NCBI RefSeq assembly: GCF_010015445.1
Contig: NC_053127.1
Location: 26,131,745 to 26,195,744, forward strand
Direction: 5' to 3'
DNA length: 64,000 bases
From: Perca fluviatilis
Taxonomy: Eukaryota > Chordata > Actinopteri > Perciformes > Percidae
Part shown: positions 1-12,975 of the stretch, one piece after another
Layout of the letters: each line of letters begins with the position of its first letter
How positions within the stretch are numbered: position 1 is the stretch's first letter
The notes under the pieces: generated by a model
The model's input: the letters and a program-made list of their open reading frames with translations, nothing else
What the model was told of the DNA's origin: nothing
Databases searched by the model: none
Program-made: the position numbers and the translations under genes

Positions 1-714
1 AGAGGTCAGAGTAACGTGAGGAAAATTCCACAACAGGTAGCAGTCGGTCATCATAAGCCGGTCACAATGTTTACCAGTTTACCAGTAAACGCAACGTTTT
101 TTCCCGGCTGTGTTGTTTTTTTCAGACAACAGCAGTGACCAGTGCTAGTTTGTGTCTTTAAGCTCATAGCTTTAGCAGCAGACTGTTGGACGTCCGCTGT
201 TGGAATCCTACAGTGAAATACATACACACTACACTGTTTAGCAGTCAGCATTTTAGCTGTGTTTAATCCAGTTACTACTGTGGCTAACGGTAGGCTAACG
301 TTAGCCTGTGTAACGTTTACATAGCGTGTTACTCGTGTTTATAGCAAATTCAGCGATGTTTATGTTGCCTCTAACGTGGGTTTCGAGCCATCAGAGCGCA
401 ACGCAGACATGTAAGTGGCAGTGTAATGAGCCACAGAAAATCGGCGTCGCTTTTTGTCTTGGTAGATACCAGGCATCATATGCGCCGTTAACGTGAACAG
501 AAAATTGCGTTGCCTGTATCTTTCACGGCAAACATGCATATGTGGAAAGCGGTCGCACAACAGCTGAAATGGCATACTCCTTCACAGTATCCCTCGCCAA
601 AGGAGGAATGTAGCACAATATGGATGTATTAGTAGGAATGTAGCACAATATGGATGTAAAAGCAGTTATAATTATATAATTATGTGACAATAAAATTTGT
701 TTTGGCTAAAATCA

Positions 715-800
715 ACAAATAATCGTGATAATTAATCGTGATCTCAATATTGATCAAAATAATCGTGATTATCATTTTGGCCATAATCGTGCAGCCCTAA
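715..800. repeat. ATAATCGTGAT-rich element end with GCAGCCCTA
   Basis: Repeats of AATCGTGATAATTAATCGTG end in CGTGCAGCCCTA, like a hAT-MITE right end. The left end is not recognised, so it is a fragment. Confidence 0.45.
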
Positions 801-929
801 GTATAAGTATCTTATACTAATAGTATAAGAATAGTAAGTTTAGTTTAATTTAAAGAAAAATCATATATAGCAAATTATTTATTCTATTTGTCTGTTCTGT
901 TGGAGCTTTGCAATGCTGACATGACCTGT

Positions 930-978
930 TTGTGTGTGTGTGTGTGTGCGTGCGTGTGTGTGTGTGTGTGTGTGTGTG

Positions 979-1028
<50 letters not shown>
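930..1028. repeat. (GT)n microsatellite with interruptions
   Basis: An almost continuous GT run of about 100 bases, broken by GCGTGCG and GGTGCG. Confidence 0.95.
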
Positions 1029-1029
<1 letters not shown>

Positions 1030-1911
1030 GGCCCAGTATCAGTGGAGTCAAGTATTTACATTCACCGGAGGTGTTTGCACACAGACTATCTGACGCTGGC
1101 TTTGCGGTTGCCAGGTTGGGTAATCAGATCTTGTTTATTGCATCACGCCTGTTTCAACATAACAGAATAATGATAAACAGAGAAACGGGAGTAGTTTAGA
1201 ATGCCGTCCAAGAGTTGCAGCGAGTATTACAGAGGGTAACATGATCCAGAGCGTTATTGAGTGCGCCAATAGACAGGGGACAAGGACAAACTGAGAGTTA
1301 GTGAAATGAGGACCAGGACCTGCAGCTTTATCCTGCTCCATTATTATACCTTGTTGTGAGGTCTTTGTCACAGCTGGCACACAAATCGTGACCGTTAACA
1401 AATTGGTTGTGAGAATCTGTTCACAATTTGAAATCAGGTTTGTTGAACGTAGTATTAAATTCCACGTTAATCAAAACACTCCTCTGTGGTATCTTTCTTT
1501 GCTCCCTTTACCGACATCTCAGTTTACATTGACACTGTCGCTGTGATTCATGTTGGACATGTCTGAGGTGCGCTTGTATATTGTAGAGTATGTTTATTGC
1601 ACTGAACTTCCACACACAAACATTAAAATGCATACAAAATACATACACATAGAAATGGAGAGCGATTCTGCTGAGTGATTATGAGGGATGACGCAGTGTC
1701 CTCGATTCCTTTAACATTGTTGAAAATCGATGTATGTGGGCAAATGAATGCTCTCTCTTTCTCTCTTTCTCTCTCCGATATGCTTTAAATGGGTTACTGT
1801 ATTAAGGCGATTATCCTTGTGTGCGTGTTCTGGTATGTTTGTGTAGCATAAGCATGCATGTTTGTCCATGTGCACACAAATATCTCCTTGTGCATGTGAC
1901 AGTGTGTAACT

Positions 1912-1951
1912 GTGTGTGTAACTGTGTGTGTGTGTGTGTGTGCGCGCGCGC
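1912..1951. repeat. (GT)n microsatellite ending in (GC)n
   Basis: TGTGTGTAAC repeats lead into GTGTGTGTGTG and GCGCGCGCG. Confidence 0.9.
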
Positions 1952-3817
1952 TACTTGGTTGCGTGCCATGCGTAAAATATATATATGAATAATGCACCAT
2001 CCATCTGAATTTTTAATAGCAAGCCTCTCTGACACTGTGAATTTGAGTCAAAGTGAGAAACACAAGCATACCGTATTTTAATAGTTTTATGTTCTAATCT
2101 TTAGTATTATCCTGTACTTACACACACAGGAGCTTACACATGCCAACCTCATTTCATACAATGCCTGTGCCTTTAAGAGAGTGATAGGGAGTCAGGGAGC
2201 AGGGAAGAAGAGAGAGCAGGATATAGAGACAGATGAGCGAGGGAGAATCATAGAGAGACAGTGAGGGAAAAGGAAACAGAAGGGGGAGATGGGAACAGTC
2301 TAAAAATAAACTGTCAGAAATGCTTTTTTAAATCGGCAGTGATGCAAAGTATTCATTCAAATAAACGCTCCTGCAGTGTGACCACAGCACCCTTCCATAC
2401 AGTATGGCTTAACGCCTTATGCTTTCACTCCAATATGACACATAGACATGTAATTTCCCAGCAAATGATGTACTTTTCTTATTAATTCATGCTACGCCCT
2501 GTCGTCGTGGGGTAAAATGGGTGAATGAGAAGAAAATGTCTGCCACACAGTGCCTGGTTCAGAGGTTTGGTGACAGTTGAGATTCCAGAGTGCTCCTCGG
2601 CTCACCTTCTCCTACCTTCCTCCTGCTCCAGGCCCAGAAAGCCTTCTGATTTGTGTTGCACAGCCATCTGTTCAGACTAATTAACTAATTAACTAATTAA
2701 TGAACTCTGGGGAAAGGCCCACCATCGTGGGCTCAGAGAGTGAGAACATTTTTCACCTCAGGAAGAGAGATGAAACGCTTCTTCTGAAAACGTTTCTTTG
2801 CACTTTCTACCCACTTTCAGCTTTTAACTTGTAAGTATAAGAGTAACCTATTTAGTAGTAAATACCACCACAGCGTTTACACTGTAAAAGGAGGTATGAA
2901 TTTAACATTTATTTGGTTATCATCCTGCCCAAATGTGCATTTTTATATTTCCAATTGTGACGGATGACACGCTGTGGCTCAACATAACTCAGTTCCTCAT
3001 AACTTTCGTCTAAGAAAGATAAATACAGGTTTTTAGATAGGTTTAACATAAACTAATTGTGCTGTCAATGTTCTGAAAATAAGTAATGTTTTGTTCATGC
3101 TAACATGCAAATAGATCATACTGGTGGTCTATTTGATTTGTGGTCTATTGATTAGATTTTTTTTGACCACTTTGGGGGAAGTGCAACAAGTTGCCTGTTC
3201 TCAAAAACATCACTCCAAATGTGACTTAAACAGTATTTTGAGCCTCCACAGATTTTACTGTCAATTAATTTTGAGCCTCATAACTCATCTGTCCCTGAAT
3301 GAAAATGAAACACACCTCCCACTCCCTGCACTGAGCTACAGTCTTCCCACTCTGCAAGCAACCATTAACTTTTCTTTCCCCACATTTTGCCTACAGTGCA
3401 CGGCTGTGATGACAGTACAGAAAAAGATAATCATTTTTGCTTTAGTGTCATTCTGATTGCGACTAGGTTCACGTGCAAACCAATATTTTGGAAATGAAAC
3501 ATAAGAAACCTTATTCCCTTTGCAGAAATGGCTACAATATGCTTTATATTTGTTGCAAGTGTGATTGTGTAGAATGTGATGAGGGAGTGTGATGAATGTG
3601 ATGATAAAATTGTGTGTGTTGGAAGCTTCAGGTTGTAGCCAAGAACAGTGAGAGGTGTGTTTGTCCTCCATCACATCGCCTCCTCTTCCAATTAACTTGG
3701 GGTTTGGAATTTGGAGCATTTGGAGCAGTTTGGACATTGGATATTAATAAACTGTGAATTAAACTAAACTACCACACAATAAAGGTTGGAAGAAAAAAAA
3801 CGCTGGCTCTTCCGTGT

Positions 3818-3966
3818 CTACCCTTCAAAATGAAAGTCCATCTTAAATTCACTCAGCATTTTGCTAAGAGGAAACTCAATAAAAAGGCAGTTCTACCCTT
3901 CACAATAAAAGCCCAGCTTAAATTCACTCAGAGCATTTTGCTAAGAGGAAACTCAATAAAAAGGCA
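3818..3966. repeat. Tandem duplication, two units of about 75 bp
   Basis: CTACCCTTCAAAATGAAAGT to CTCAATAAAAAGGCA is repeated as CTACCCTTCACAATAAAAGC to CTCAATAAAAAGGCA, with few differences. Confidence 0.82.
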
Positions 3967-5099
3967 TTTTTGCCAACACTAGATATCAAACAAAAGCCAG
4001 ACACTATATTGTATTAAGTTGCTGTGAGCTGTAAATTCCCCACTTCTAAGCACACAGCAGAAGATAACATCATTTTGGAGCTGAACGGGCAAAGGGAGCG
4101 GTCTTCCTCCTTCTCACTCAGAATCACCCTTGGGTCCGGTTGTTGAAGTGTGCGGCTAACTTATAACACTAATAACATTACCGTGGGTACGAGCCGAATT
4201 TGGTGGCGCATGGCACACCGCCATGAATCCATAAGGCAAATGTCTGTGATTACTCCACATTTTAATTGGGATATTTTGTGAGTAAATTCTGAATCTGGAA
4301 CGTTCTCTTGTCAGGTAAATGTAGTAGTACTATATTTTCCTCTGAAGTAGAAGTACACTGTACGTCGGTTGTAGGCTAGAGTGGAGTTGCATATTAAGTG
4401 GTTTGTGGGTACAGTGGTTCTGCAGAAAGCTACAAGCAGCAATACCAGAGGCCAAGCAATCAGCCTGTTCCAAACAGGCACATTTTGAATGTGCACTGTA
4501 CTAGTAAAGGCAAAGTTCACATTGAGCACTACTATGACTTATAGATATGTTGACTGAAACTGACACCAATCTGCCTTCCAGGCTGGCAGCCAGCTGCACA
4601 GCTGGGCCAATCAAATCCAAGGAAGATAATTAATGCAGCTAGTCATGCTCGATGCTCGACATCTTACGCACCACATAAAGTGTCAAAATCAAACTCAAAA
4701 GGGTCTCTAGAGTACAAGAGTACCTAAAATATCAACTATACTTCATTTTAATTATATAAAAAGGTTCTCCTTATAACTCCAGAACTCATCTTAGAATCAT
4801 CCATTTTTTAAGTTTTCTTCAGTGTCAAAGTAATCCAGAAATAGCTGTCTGTACATCTCAAAGAGGAATTGTTAGACGTCAATTATGCAAGCTTTTAATG
4901 GTGCCAATTTGCCCACATTTTCAACAAATATAGGCTAAAATATGTTGTCAATTTGTAACAATGATAATCTACTCAAATACTATGATTCCAAGCCACACAC
5001 TGGAAAATGGTAGCTCATCAATAACTTCTAGTGTGGCCAGTGAATAGGGACTGCTGGTATGATATCCAGTATTAATGCATTGTAATAAATATACATTTC

Positions 5100-5475
5100 A
5101 GTGAAGGAGTACTTGAGCCTGGACTTGCGCTATTCTCTGGACTTGTGACTTGACTTGGACCGGCACACTGATGACTTGGCCTTGGACTGGAGGATTTATG
5201 AAATCGGACTCAAGCGTTCATAAAATAGGACTCGGAAGTTGGATGAAGTTTTCTGACCTTTTTTGTACTTTTACGTACAATAGGTCATAAACATTTGATA
5301 TAAGATATTGATATATATTTAGTCTGTAACGGTTTCATGCAGGGGCCAGTGAGGGAGAGCTCGAGTCCTGGACTCTGACTCGAGTCGCTATTCTCTGGAC
5401 TCGTGACGCGACTCAAACTCAGGTAATGGTGACTCGACTCAGACTCGGCAGTTAGTGACTCGACTACACCACTGC
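5100..5475. repeat. GACTCGACTC-type degenerate repeat
   Basis: There are repeated words such as TTCTCTGGACTTGTGACTTG, TTCTCTGGACTCGTGACGCG and GACTCGACTCAGACTCGG. It is a teleost-type dispersed repeat with no coding content. Confidence 0.55.
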
Positions 5476-5639
5476 TACAATGACATAAGTCTTTGCAACG
5501 AGTTATGGAACATTAACAATCACGTGGCAAGTTGAATTCTTACATGCAACGGAAAATATGCTTAATGAGTACATATCAGTAATAATTAACTGCTTTAGGT
5601 CTGTATGGTCACATTTGTGATTAAAAGCTCGGTCTGTCG

Positions 5640-5822
5640 TGGCCGGGTTGGCTCAGTGGTAGAGCAGGCACACATACTGAGAGGTTTATGCCTCGACGCA
5701 GAGATCCAAGGTTAGAATCTGACCTGTGACAATTTCCTGCATGTTTTTCCCCTTTCTCACCTAGCTGTCCTGTCAAATTAAAGGCGGAAAAAGCCCAAAA
5801 AATAATCCTAAAAAAAAAAAAA
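5640..5822 (+). mobile_element. tRNA-derived SINE
   Basis: Polymerase III box A TGGCTCAGTGG is at 5649-5659 and a box B-like GGTTAGAATCT at 5710-5720. A SINE tail with the GTCCTGTCAAATTAAAGGC motif and a terminal A-run follow. The tRNA-like head lacks a foldable acceptor stem, so it is a SINE and not a tRNA gene. Confidence 0.8.
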
Positions 5823-6427
5823 AGAAAGCTCTGTCTATAAACAAGGCTCTGTTTTAAGAGTTGTAATTCATTTAATTTGATCTGTTTTGAATTCTCACTG
5901 ACTGATTTTTGAAGTTGTTTCTGAAATGGAACTTTCTTTGAAACGCTTTGAAACGTCTTTGTGTCAGCGTAATGTTTGAAGCATTGCATCTCAAATTTGG
6001 ATGACAGCCTGGTTTTACTGCACAGCTTGGTGCTTTTTGAACGGACCTTTGAGAATAAAAATTTAGTGAGATAAGTAAGGTAATAAATACAATGACATTG
6101 GAAGCCTATGGGTGGTGTGTTGAAATGATATTAGTTCGGCAGGAGAAAGCCCAATTACAATATAATTTCATTTCTAGGTATACTTGACATAAAGAGGGAT
6201 ACATAATTGAAATGGACCTGCCAGCAGGTCTTCAGATTGAACTACTAATGCCAACCAGGAGGCTTAACAGATTTGTGTAAAAATGTTGATAATCCAACAA
6301 GAAAGTGCAAACTGTGAAGTACAGCAGCAGATCTTTGAATCAAAGAATGGAATTTATCGTACAACACTTTTCTATTGTGTAAAGAAATGAAAAAGTAGCC
6401 TCCAGGGGGTGCTACAGTAGCAATGCT

Positions 6428-6761
6428 TTAAAGGTCCCGTGACATGGTGCACTTTTGATGCTTTTATATAGACCTTAGTGGTCCCCTAATACTGTATCTG
6501 AAGTCTCTTTCAGATACAGTTTCTCTGGGTGGGTAAAGCAGAGAAAGGGGAGGTAACCTTGCTCCTTATGACCTCATAAGGAGGAGATTCCAGATCGGCC
6601 CATCTGAGCTTTCATTTTCTCAAAGGCAGAGCAGGATACCCAGGGCTCGGTTTACACCTATCACCATTTCTAGCCACTGGGGGACCATAGGCAGGCTGGG
6701 GGAACGCACATTAATGTTAAAAAAACTCAAAGTGAAATTTTCATGCCATGGAACCTTTAAA
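6428..6761. mobile_element. TTAA-flanked MITE, TIR AGGTCCCGTGACATG
   Basis: The left end is TTAA-AGGTCCCGTGACATG and the right end CATGCCATGGAACCT-TTAA, which are inverted repeats with a few mismatches. An internal perfect hairpin ACTGTATCTGAA/TTCAGATACAGT is at 6491-6520. This family, with TTATATAGACCTTAGTGGTC inside, is one I recognise as common in teleost genomes. Confidence 0.82.
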
Positions 6762-9264
6762 CTTTTAATCTCAAGCAAGACAGAATGGTATCATTAAAAA
6801 TCACCTTATTTTTAGCAGATACTCATTGTCATTCAAACTACATGTTGTTCACATATGTAGACTCTTGTGAGAATGGGACATTACACTGCACATTTTGTGG
6901 TAATGCCCGTTACAGGATGTACTACCTTGTACATAAGAATCTGTGCTGTTATTGACTTTATCAGTACCTACTGCATACGGTACAGAGAGTTATATTCATT
7001 CACGGTTGCATTCATACAAAGATCATCCCCAAGGTTGCCGCACAATACTACAATATCAATCCACTTTATTCCAATCATCAAAACAGATTATTTAGTCTTC
7101 TGTGTGCAGGAGACATTCACCATCTGCTCAGGTTTTTATTTCCTATTTTGTAATAGTGCCTCTACTTTAGCTTGATTCATTTTGCGACTCATATATACAG
7201 AAACATTGCTTTGTTTCCTCTCTTCAATCACCTTTTCTGTGTATAAAAAGGCAATATCTTCCCTCTGATTTTTGACATCTCTAATCATCTCATGTGTGAC
7301 GTCACAGTGAAATTATATAATATGCCCTTCAATATATTCCTTTCACCTCTCTGTTATTTGTGATCTGACAGTAGCTTTGGGCAATATTCGGTTTAATAAC
7401 TGTCGGGTTTTTGTTTTATCCCTTTCTCCCTCTCTCCCTCACTCTCCTCTTGTTCTCTCTTCTCTGTTCATAGATATATATTCACTGACCAACTGTAGTC
7501 ATTCTGTTCAGTCCTGAAAATTACTCTGCAGATGCATGTTCCCGTATCAGTAGCCAAACAGTCAGATGACTGACTGCACTTCAATTCTGGATTGTGGATT
7601 TGGGAACGGTGCAGACTTTTACAGAGATGGTCGACCCTAAAGGATGTACTGAATTAAGCTAAATTTACTGCACAATATACTGAAAACATCCTCTTGATGT
7701 GGAGCTGCTGCCCCTTATTTGTATGATGCACCTCTCCTGTCTCTAAATTTTAAAAGATCCTCCTGATACATGTCCGTCTGTTACTAATACATCTTCCTGT
7801 TGCTGAGGCAATACAATATCAATAAGGGATAATGGCTTTCACCATGACTCATCTCATCAGCGTACATTAGCGAAACACTAAGTGTTCCTACCATTTTCCT
7901 TTTCCATTCAGTGGTAGCATGCGTTATGCTTTCATGATTTTATAAGATACAGTTTTCTAAAAGATTTTCTAACTATGACAGGAAAGATATATGAGCAGAA
8001 GCAGCAGTTATTATCAGACGGTCTTGGGGGACGTTTTGTAGGACACTGCGTGGTACAATAGGCTGTAAATATTTCTGTTTCAAATTTCCCTCCATCAGTT
8101 GCTCACCACTCCTCTGTTGTCTTCCATCCATTCACTTCACTGTCTCCAGCCTGTATCTTTGCTTAGAGGTTGATGACTCTCCTCACAGTTCCCTGGCTGT
8201 TACCTAAAGCAAGTGTTGAATATGCATGAGTTCAGCCTCCTAAACTGCTGCTCTCAGCGCTAAAGTCAGTAGGAAGCCCAACTCAGCAGATGCAGGGGGG
8301 AAGGGGGGGGGCAGAAAGAAAACTTACTGAAAGAGAAGAAGAGAGAACTTGTTTGACTTATCTTCAATGGTGGAAGATAAACCAAATTTTCCTCTCTTCA
8401 TGTTGCCCTTGCAAAGAGAGCATCATTAAGCGCTCGCTCAAGCTAGCATGGTATTTCATGCACTCAACTGCATGTGTGCGTGTGCAACAACTTTGTTTTT
8501 GTGCTCATGTGCGCATGCATGCAGCAGTTTGTGTACTTGGTTATGGAAGTGCTTGAATGTGTGTATGCAAGTGCTTTTGTGAGTGTCTGTCCATATTATC
8601 TTGCCTGAAGCTCTGGACAGTTGCCAGGCAACTGTGGCAGGCAGCTCAGCACTCGGCTGGGCAGCCACGGAGCAGACACTTCCACATGCCTATGGTTTTG
8701 ATAAGTGGCACAGGTCAGCGCTGATACATTACCAGGTCAGAGTCACATCAGGCTAAGAGCCAGTCAATTGCTGGGATGATCTAAGGATAATACAATTGCA
8801 CAATAGCATGCAAACTATATCTAGATTACTGGGAGTAATCCTATCAGGCAAATTTTTCGGCTACAACATTGATATGATTTAAAGTAACAAGATTTATATG
8901 TTTTTAATAATCCATCCAACACTAATCACTGCACTATGGAAGCTGAGGACAGCTGTGGTTTCTAATAAATTTGGTAATCCTGTTATCGCTAGATCACAAT
9001 TTCATCAAACTGTGGTTCTCATGATCATTATCTCATTATCATTAGGTAAGAAAAAGATTATTGTTAATGTTGACTGGAGTTGTACATCAGGCAACTATCA
9101 GACTTACTTAAGCTTTCCTTTGTTCTCTCAAGATAAAAAGATAATTTAGTTGTGATTCTGACATAATGTGAAGAAATATAAGCAAACACGGCTGGCCAAA
9201 GCGTCCATATTTTTGCATTGTACAACATCCAGGTTACCACTGGTGGACTCATGAAAAAAATCCT

Positions 9265-9706
9265 GCAAAAGTGCCCTCTTGGATGCCCCTATGGCAGATA
9301 AAACATGATAAAGTGCCCTCATTGGTGCCCTTCAAATAGAGAAAATGTGATGAAGTGCCCGCTAGGGTGCCCTTCCAGTAGAGAAAATAGAATGAAGTGC
9401 CTTTCCAGTGGAGAAAACATTTTGAAGTGCCCTTTAGAGCACCCTTCCAGTGGAGAAAACGTGATGAAGTGCCCTCTTGGGTGCATTTCCAATGGAGAAA
9501 ACATAATAAAGTGCCCTTTAGGGTGCCCTTTCAGTAAAGAAAACGTGATGCAGTGCCCTCTAGGGTGCCTTTCCAGTGGAGAAAACATGATAAAGTGCAC
9601 TTTAGGGTGTGTTTCCAGCGGCCAACACGTGATGAAGTGCCCTTTAGCGTGCCCTTCCAGTAGAGAAAATGTAATGCAGTGCCATATAGGCTGCCCTACA
9701 TGCTAG
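9265..9706. repeat. 42-bp minisatellite, about 10 units
   Basis: Units of the form AAGTGCCCTTTAGGGTGCCC followed by TTCCAGTGGAGAAAACGTGATG recur, mostly 42 bases with one 30-base unit. All lengths are multiples of 3, so frames stay open on both strands, giving false open frames (for example 14-residue Cys-rich units). Confidence 0.88.
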
Positions 9707-10519
9707 AAAAGTTTATGTGTGCTGGTGCCCTTTAAATATTTTTTCTCCCATGTCCCTCAGACCGCCTGAGTCAATCAGGTCATTGCATCTGTGGACCAAC
9801 ATGAAAACACTATGTTCGAGGTGTTTTCATCCCTCAGTGGACATCCAGATAAAGACACAGACACATGGCCATGTTTAATAGAGGTTTAACTTAATCTACT
9901 TAAGATTTATTTGTTTCTATTCATGCAGACATATTAAGCTTCATCTCCCCCTCTAAAGGTCAAATAATTACTGTCCATACCTTAATGTGGGCATAGTATC
10001 AAAGTACAATAATTTTCCTTGCAGTTGTCATTTTTTATCTTCTGTTTCTTCTATAGTTATTTTTGGCAGCCAACAAGTGTCTTTTTTTATCATTATTGTC
10101 TTTTGCATGTAATATTCCTTAATATTCATTAAATGTGAGAAATTTATATAGTCTAAAATATTTTGCAAAATGTACTCAGTGAAAACTGTTGACCAGGCAT
10201 GAACCTATCCAAAATAAACTCAATGAGACACCAGGCCCCTCAGTCTACCCCTTGAAAAAAGAATATGTGCAACCACTTCATATCATTCTTGTATTTCTTG
10301 CTGGCTGGTATTTATAAATATTGTCCAAATGTTAACCACCGCAAATAAAAAATAGCAAATGACACTCTGTAATATGAACCATAATTAATCCATGTGAACC
10401 TACCAAAAACACTCCAGGCTTGTTGAGTGTTAACTCTAGTGTAAGTACAGTGAAGAGTATGGAGTGAGACGTGTGTCACGCTGATTGTTGTGGAGAGGTC
10501 AATTTGGCAGGTTATCATC

Positions 10520-10545
10520 GCCACCATCATCATCACTGCTACTAC

Positions 10546-10584
<39 letters not shown>

Positions 10585-10590
10585 TATCAC
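10520..10590. repeat. (ATC)n trinucleotide microsatellite
   Basis: About 15 near-perfect CAT/ATC units, the source of spurious poly-His, poly-Asp and poly-Met frames. Confidence 0.95.
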
Positions 10591-10849
10591 TACTTACATT
10601 ATTTTCATCAACAATCCAACTTAAGTTGCTGTTCAACACGCTTCCAACATGCTGACTGTCCTCTCTTACCATCTGTCTCCGTATACTCCCTGTACTGAAC
10701 GTTATGGCTGTCCCACTCGCTCCAACTGTCCTTAAGTCACTCTTTTTCAATCCCCACACAAGGACACTTGCTGAATTGCAATCCCTTAACAGTATTCACT
10801 GAACATACTAAAATGTGAGATTATGCCATAGAGACATATCATAACTAGA

Positions 10850-11365
10850 AGGGCACTCAAAGAGTGCAGACCTCTGCCTAGGCCAATAGTCCAGTCTTCT
10901 ATGCAAATCTGCAACCGCAACCTATATGTCTGGATATATTTCCTAAACAATCCGAACAAGAAGTCAGGACCACTATTAAACTTATTGCGACCATGATTTA
11001 AGCCATTGCATAATGCACAATTTGAGAATGACGCTGTGTAACGGTAATACTATAAATATAATGTGATAATCGATCACACAAAATGAAACTCACCATCTAA
11101 GCGTCGCCGCAGAGTGTCTCTCTGTGGCATCCTGGGTCGCAGCTGCAAACAACTGAGATGGCCAAAATACACAGTTAACTAATGCCTGTGAAAAATTATT
11201 TGTGTGTCCCACAAGTGATCCCCAGCTACACCTTTCCACCAAATTGCATGACAATCAGGCCAGTAGTTTTTTTAGCTGATGGACAAACAACCAACCAACC
11301 AACCAACCAATCTTAAAACAAACAGAAAACCCAGCAGAAAACATAACCTCCTTGGCGGAGGTAAC
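10850..11365. repeat. Dispersed repeat relic ending CCTTGGCGGAGGTAA
   Basis: It begins near AGAAGGGCACTCAAAGAGTG, includes (CCAA)n at about 11290 and ends CCTCCTTGGCGGAGGTAACT. I recognise these end words from common fish repeats; the class is not determined. Confidence 0.5.
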
Positions 11366-12425
11366 TAAGTTTATGTGGGCACTCTGACCATGACACCAGG
11401 ACCTTGTGTATAGTGGTATTTCTTGTATTATTCAACCAATATGCTCATTTAGGTGACATATAGAATGATTGCACTGTAAAGCATAAAGCCGTACATGAAT
11501 GGTATTGTCTGCCTTCCAAGTTTTAAAAAACTATTCAGTTCAACCCACACAAAGACTGTCTCGCTTTATAAAGCGGCTAAATGGCAAACAAGTCAGTGGA
11601 TGCCTGGGAAGGCCATTTCAAACTCATTGTGGCCAGGGGCGTTTCTAGGACTTGAGGAGGTTCGGGGCTTAGCCCGGACCCATTTAACTAAACTGAATGC
11701 AATGCAAAACGGGGATTGTCTTGCCCAGCTTGTTAATAGCCAGTGCATGTTTATTTTAGCTGCCCAGTTTGTAGATGTTGGTTAAATAGCACCAACATTT
11801 GGCCTAATCATAACTGGACTGGCAACCCAAAGGACAAGGTTTTGCTTCCAGATAAATATAAAACACTTAATTTCCTGCATTCTGGTGAATTTTTATGCCC
11901 CTTTTTCTACCTTTTTCTGAATCAGTGTATGCTGGAAATATCTTTATGTCAAAGGAAACATAGATTACAATCCAAACATGAAAACAGCATTCTGTATTGC
12001 TTTCAACTATTTATTCTCCTGTAGATCAACTTTTCTAATTATACCTGAGTCATGTAGCCTAGGCATAATTTACTCTTCTCTCTTTTGCATCTTTTGTTGG
12101 GGAAGTAACCTCCTTAAATGTGCATTTGACAATTATTCACCTCAGTGATACATTATTTCATTTTAATGCATTAATAACCCCCTGGACTGTAATATTTCAG
12201 ATGTGTTTGAGCAAGATTTCTGCTCATGTTCAAAACTTTGGGCACATTCAAAATATAACTCATCCCATCTGTGTTCTCTGAGATTTGGAGGAGTCGTGGT
12301 ATTTTGATAAAAAAATAAAGTTATAAAAGGCTATTACAATAATAAAGTCAGTATATTTCAGATAATAATCCACCTGCACCATTGTCTGCTGTGCTGTGAT
12401 TGCTCTGCTGATACGGTAGATCTCA

Positions 12426-12477
12426 GACCTTCTGACAGACACAGAGCCCCGTTGGGGTCTGTGTCTGTCAGAAGGTC
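12426..12477. repeat. Near-perfect short hairpin (24-25 bp stem, 3-base loop)
   Basis: GACCTTCTGACAGACACAGA (plus GCCCC) folds onto GGGGTCTGTGTCTGTCAGAAGGTC with one bulged base and a GTT loop. It sits at the left edge of dispersed-repeat copy A. Confidence 0.85.
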
Positions 12478-12975
12478 AAGGGACAAATCCGGCCCCTTGC
12501 AGCTTTAGATCCGGCCAGTGTATCAATTTGAGTTTACAATAAATTTTGGCCCGCCTAGTTGTGCGCCAAACAAAAAACACAGGAAAGACTTTTTAAACTG
12601 CAATTACCTGACATTCAAAGCAAAATATGGCAGATTTGCCGACTCTGAGACTCAGAAATTCCCCTAGAAGCTGAGAGTTTTCATATTCAGGCTGTGAATA
12701 TTATTTGTAGGGCTTCATGTTAACAAAAATGCGACAAAAAGCGTACAAGAATGTCGGAAAAAGCAACAAATTTACAAAAAGGTGTCAAATGTCTGAGAAA
12801 GCCACAAAAAAGTAAGAACAAAATCAACAAAAATGAGGAAAAAAGCTACCAAAATGTCAAAAGAAAGTGACCTGCAGTAACAAAAGCACGTCAATAAACT
12901 CTACATGTCTGGCCCTTGGTGTGATTCTCTTTTTCCAGTGTGGCCCTTAGTGAAAATGAGTTTGACACCCCTGCT
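12478..12975 (+). repeat. Dispersed repeat with GTTTGACACCCCTG end, copy A
   Basis: It starts near GGGACAAATCCGGCCCC and ends AGTGAAAATGAGTTTGACAC. The middle contains TTTTGGCCCGCCTAGTTGTG. A second copy in opposite orientation is at 33918. Confidence 0.68.

Noticed and set aside
3336..3737. 133-codon minus-strand frame
   Set aside because: It has no domain, no repeat of known protein pattern and no plausible splice partner; probably chance.
5640..5725. tRNA gene
   Set aside because: Box A and a box B-like sequence are present, but the flanks do not form an acceptor stem and a SINE tail follows, as in four other copies.
9305..9706. 133-codon Cys-rich repeat protein
   Set aside because: It is explained by a minisatellite with unit lengths divisible by 3; the reverse strand is open too, and there is no promoter or splice context.
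9265..9706. CRISPR-like array
   Set aside because: Units are contiguous with no unique spacers, and the genome is a vertebrate one.
10312..10759. Poly-Met, poly-Asp and poly-His frames
   Set aside because: These come from an (ATC)n microsatellite.
12426..12477. microRNA precursor
   Set aside because: The 3-base loop and near-perfect short stem do not fit a typical precursor, and no known seed was recognised.
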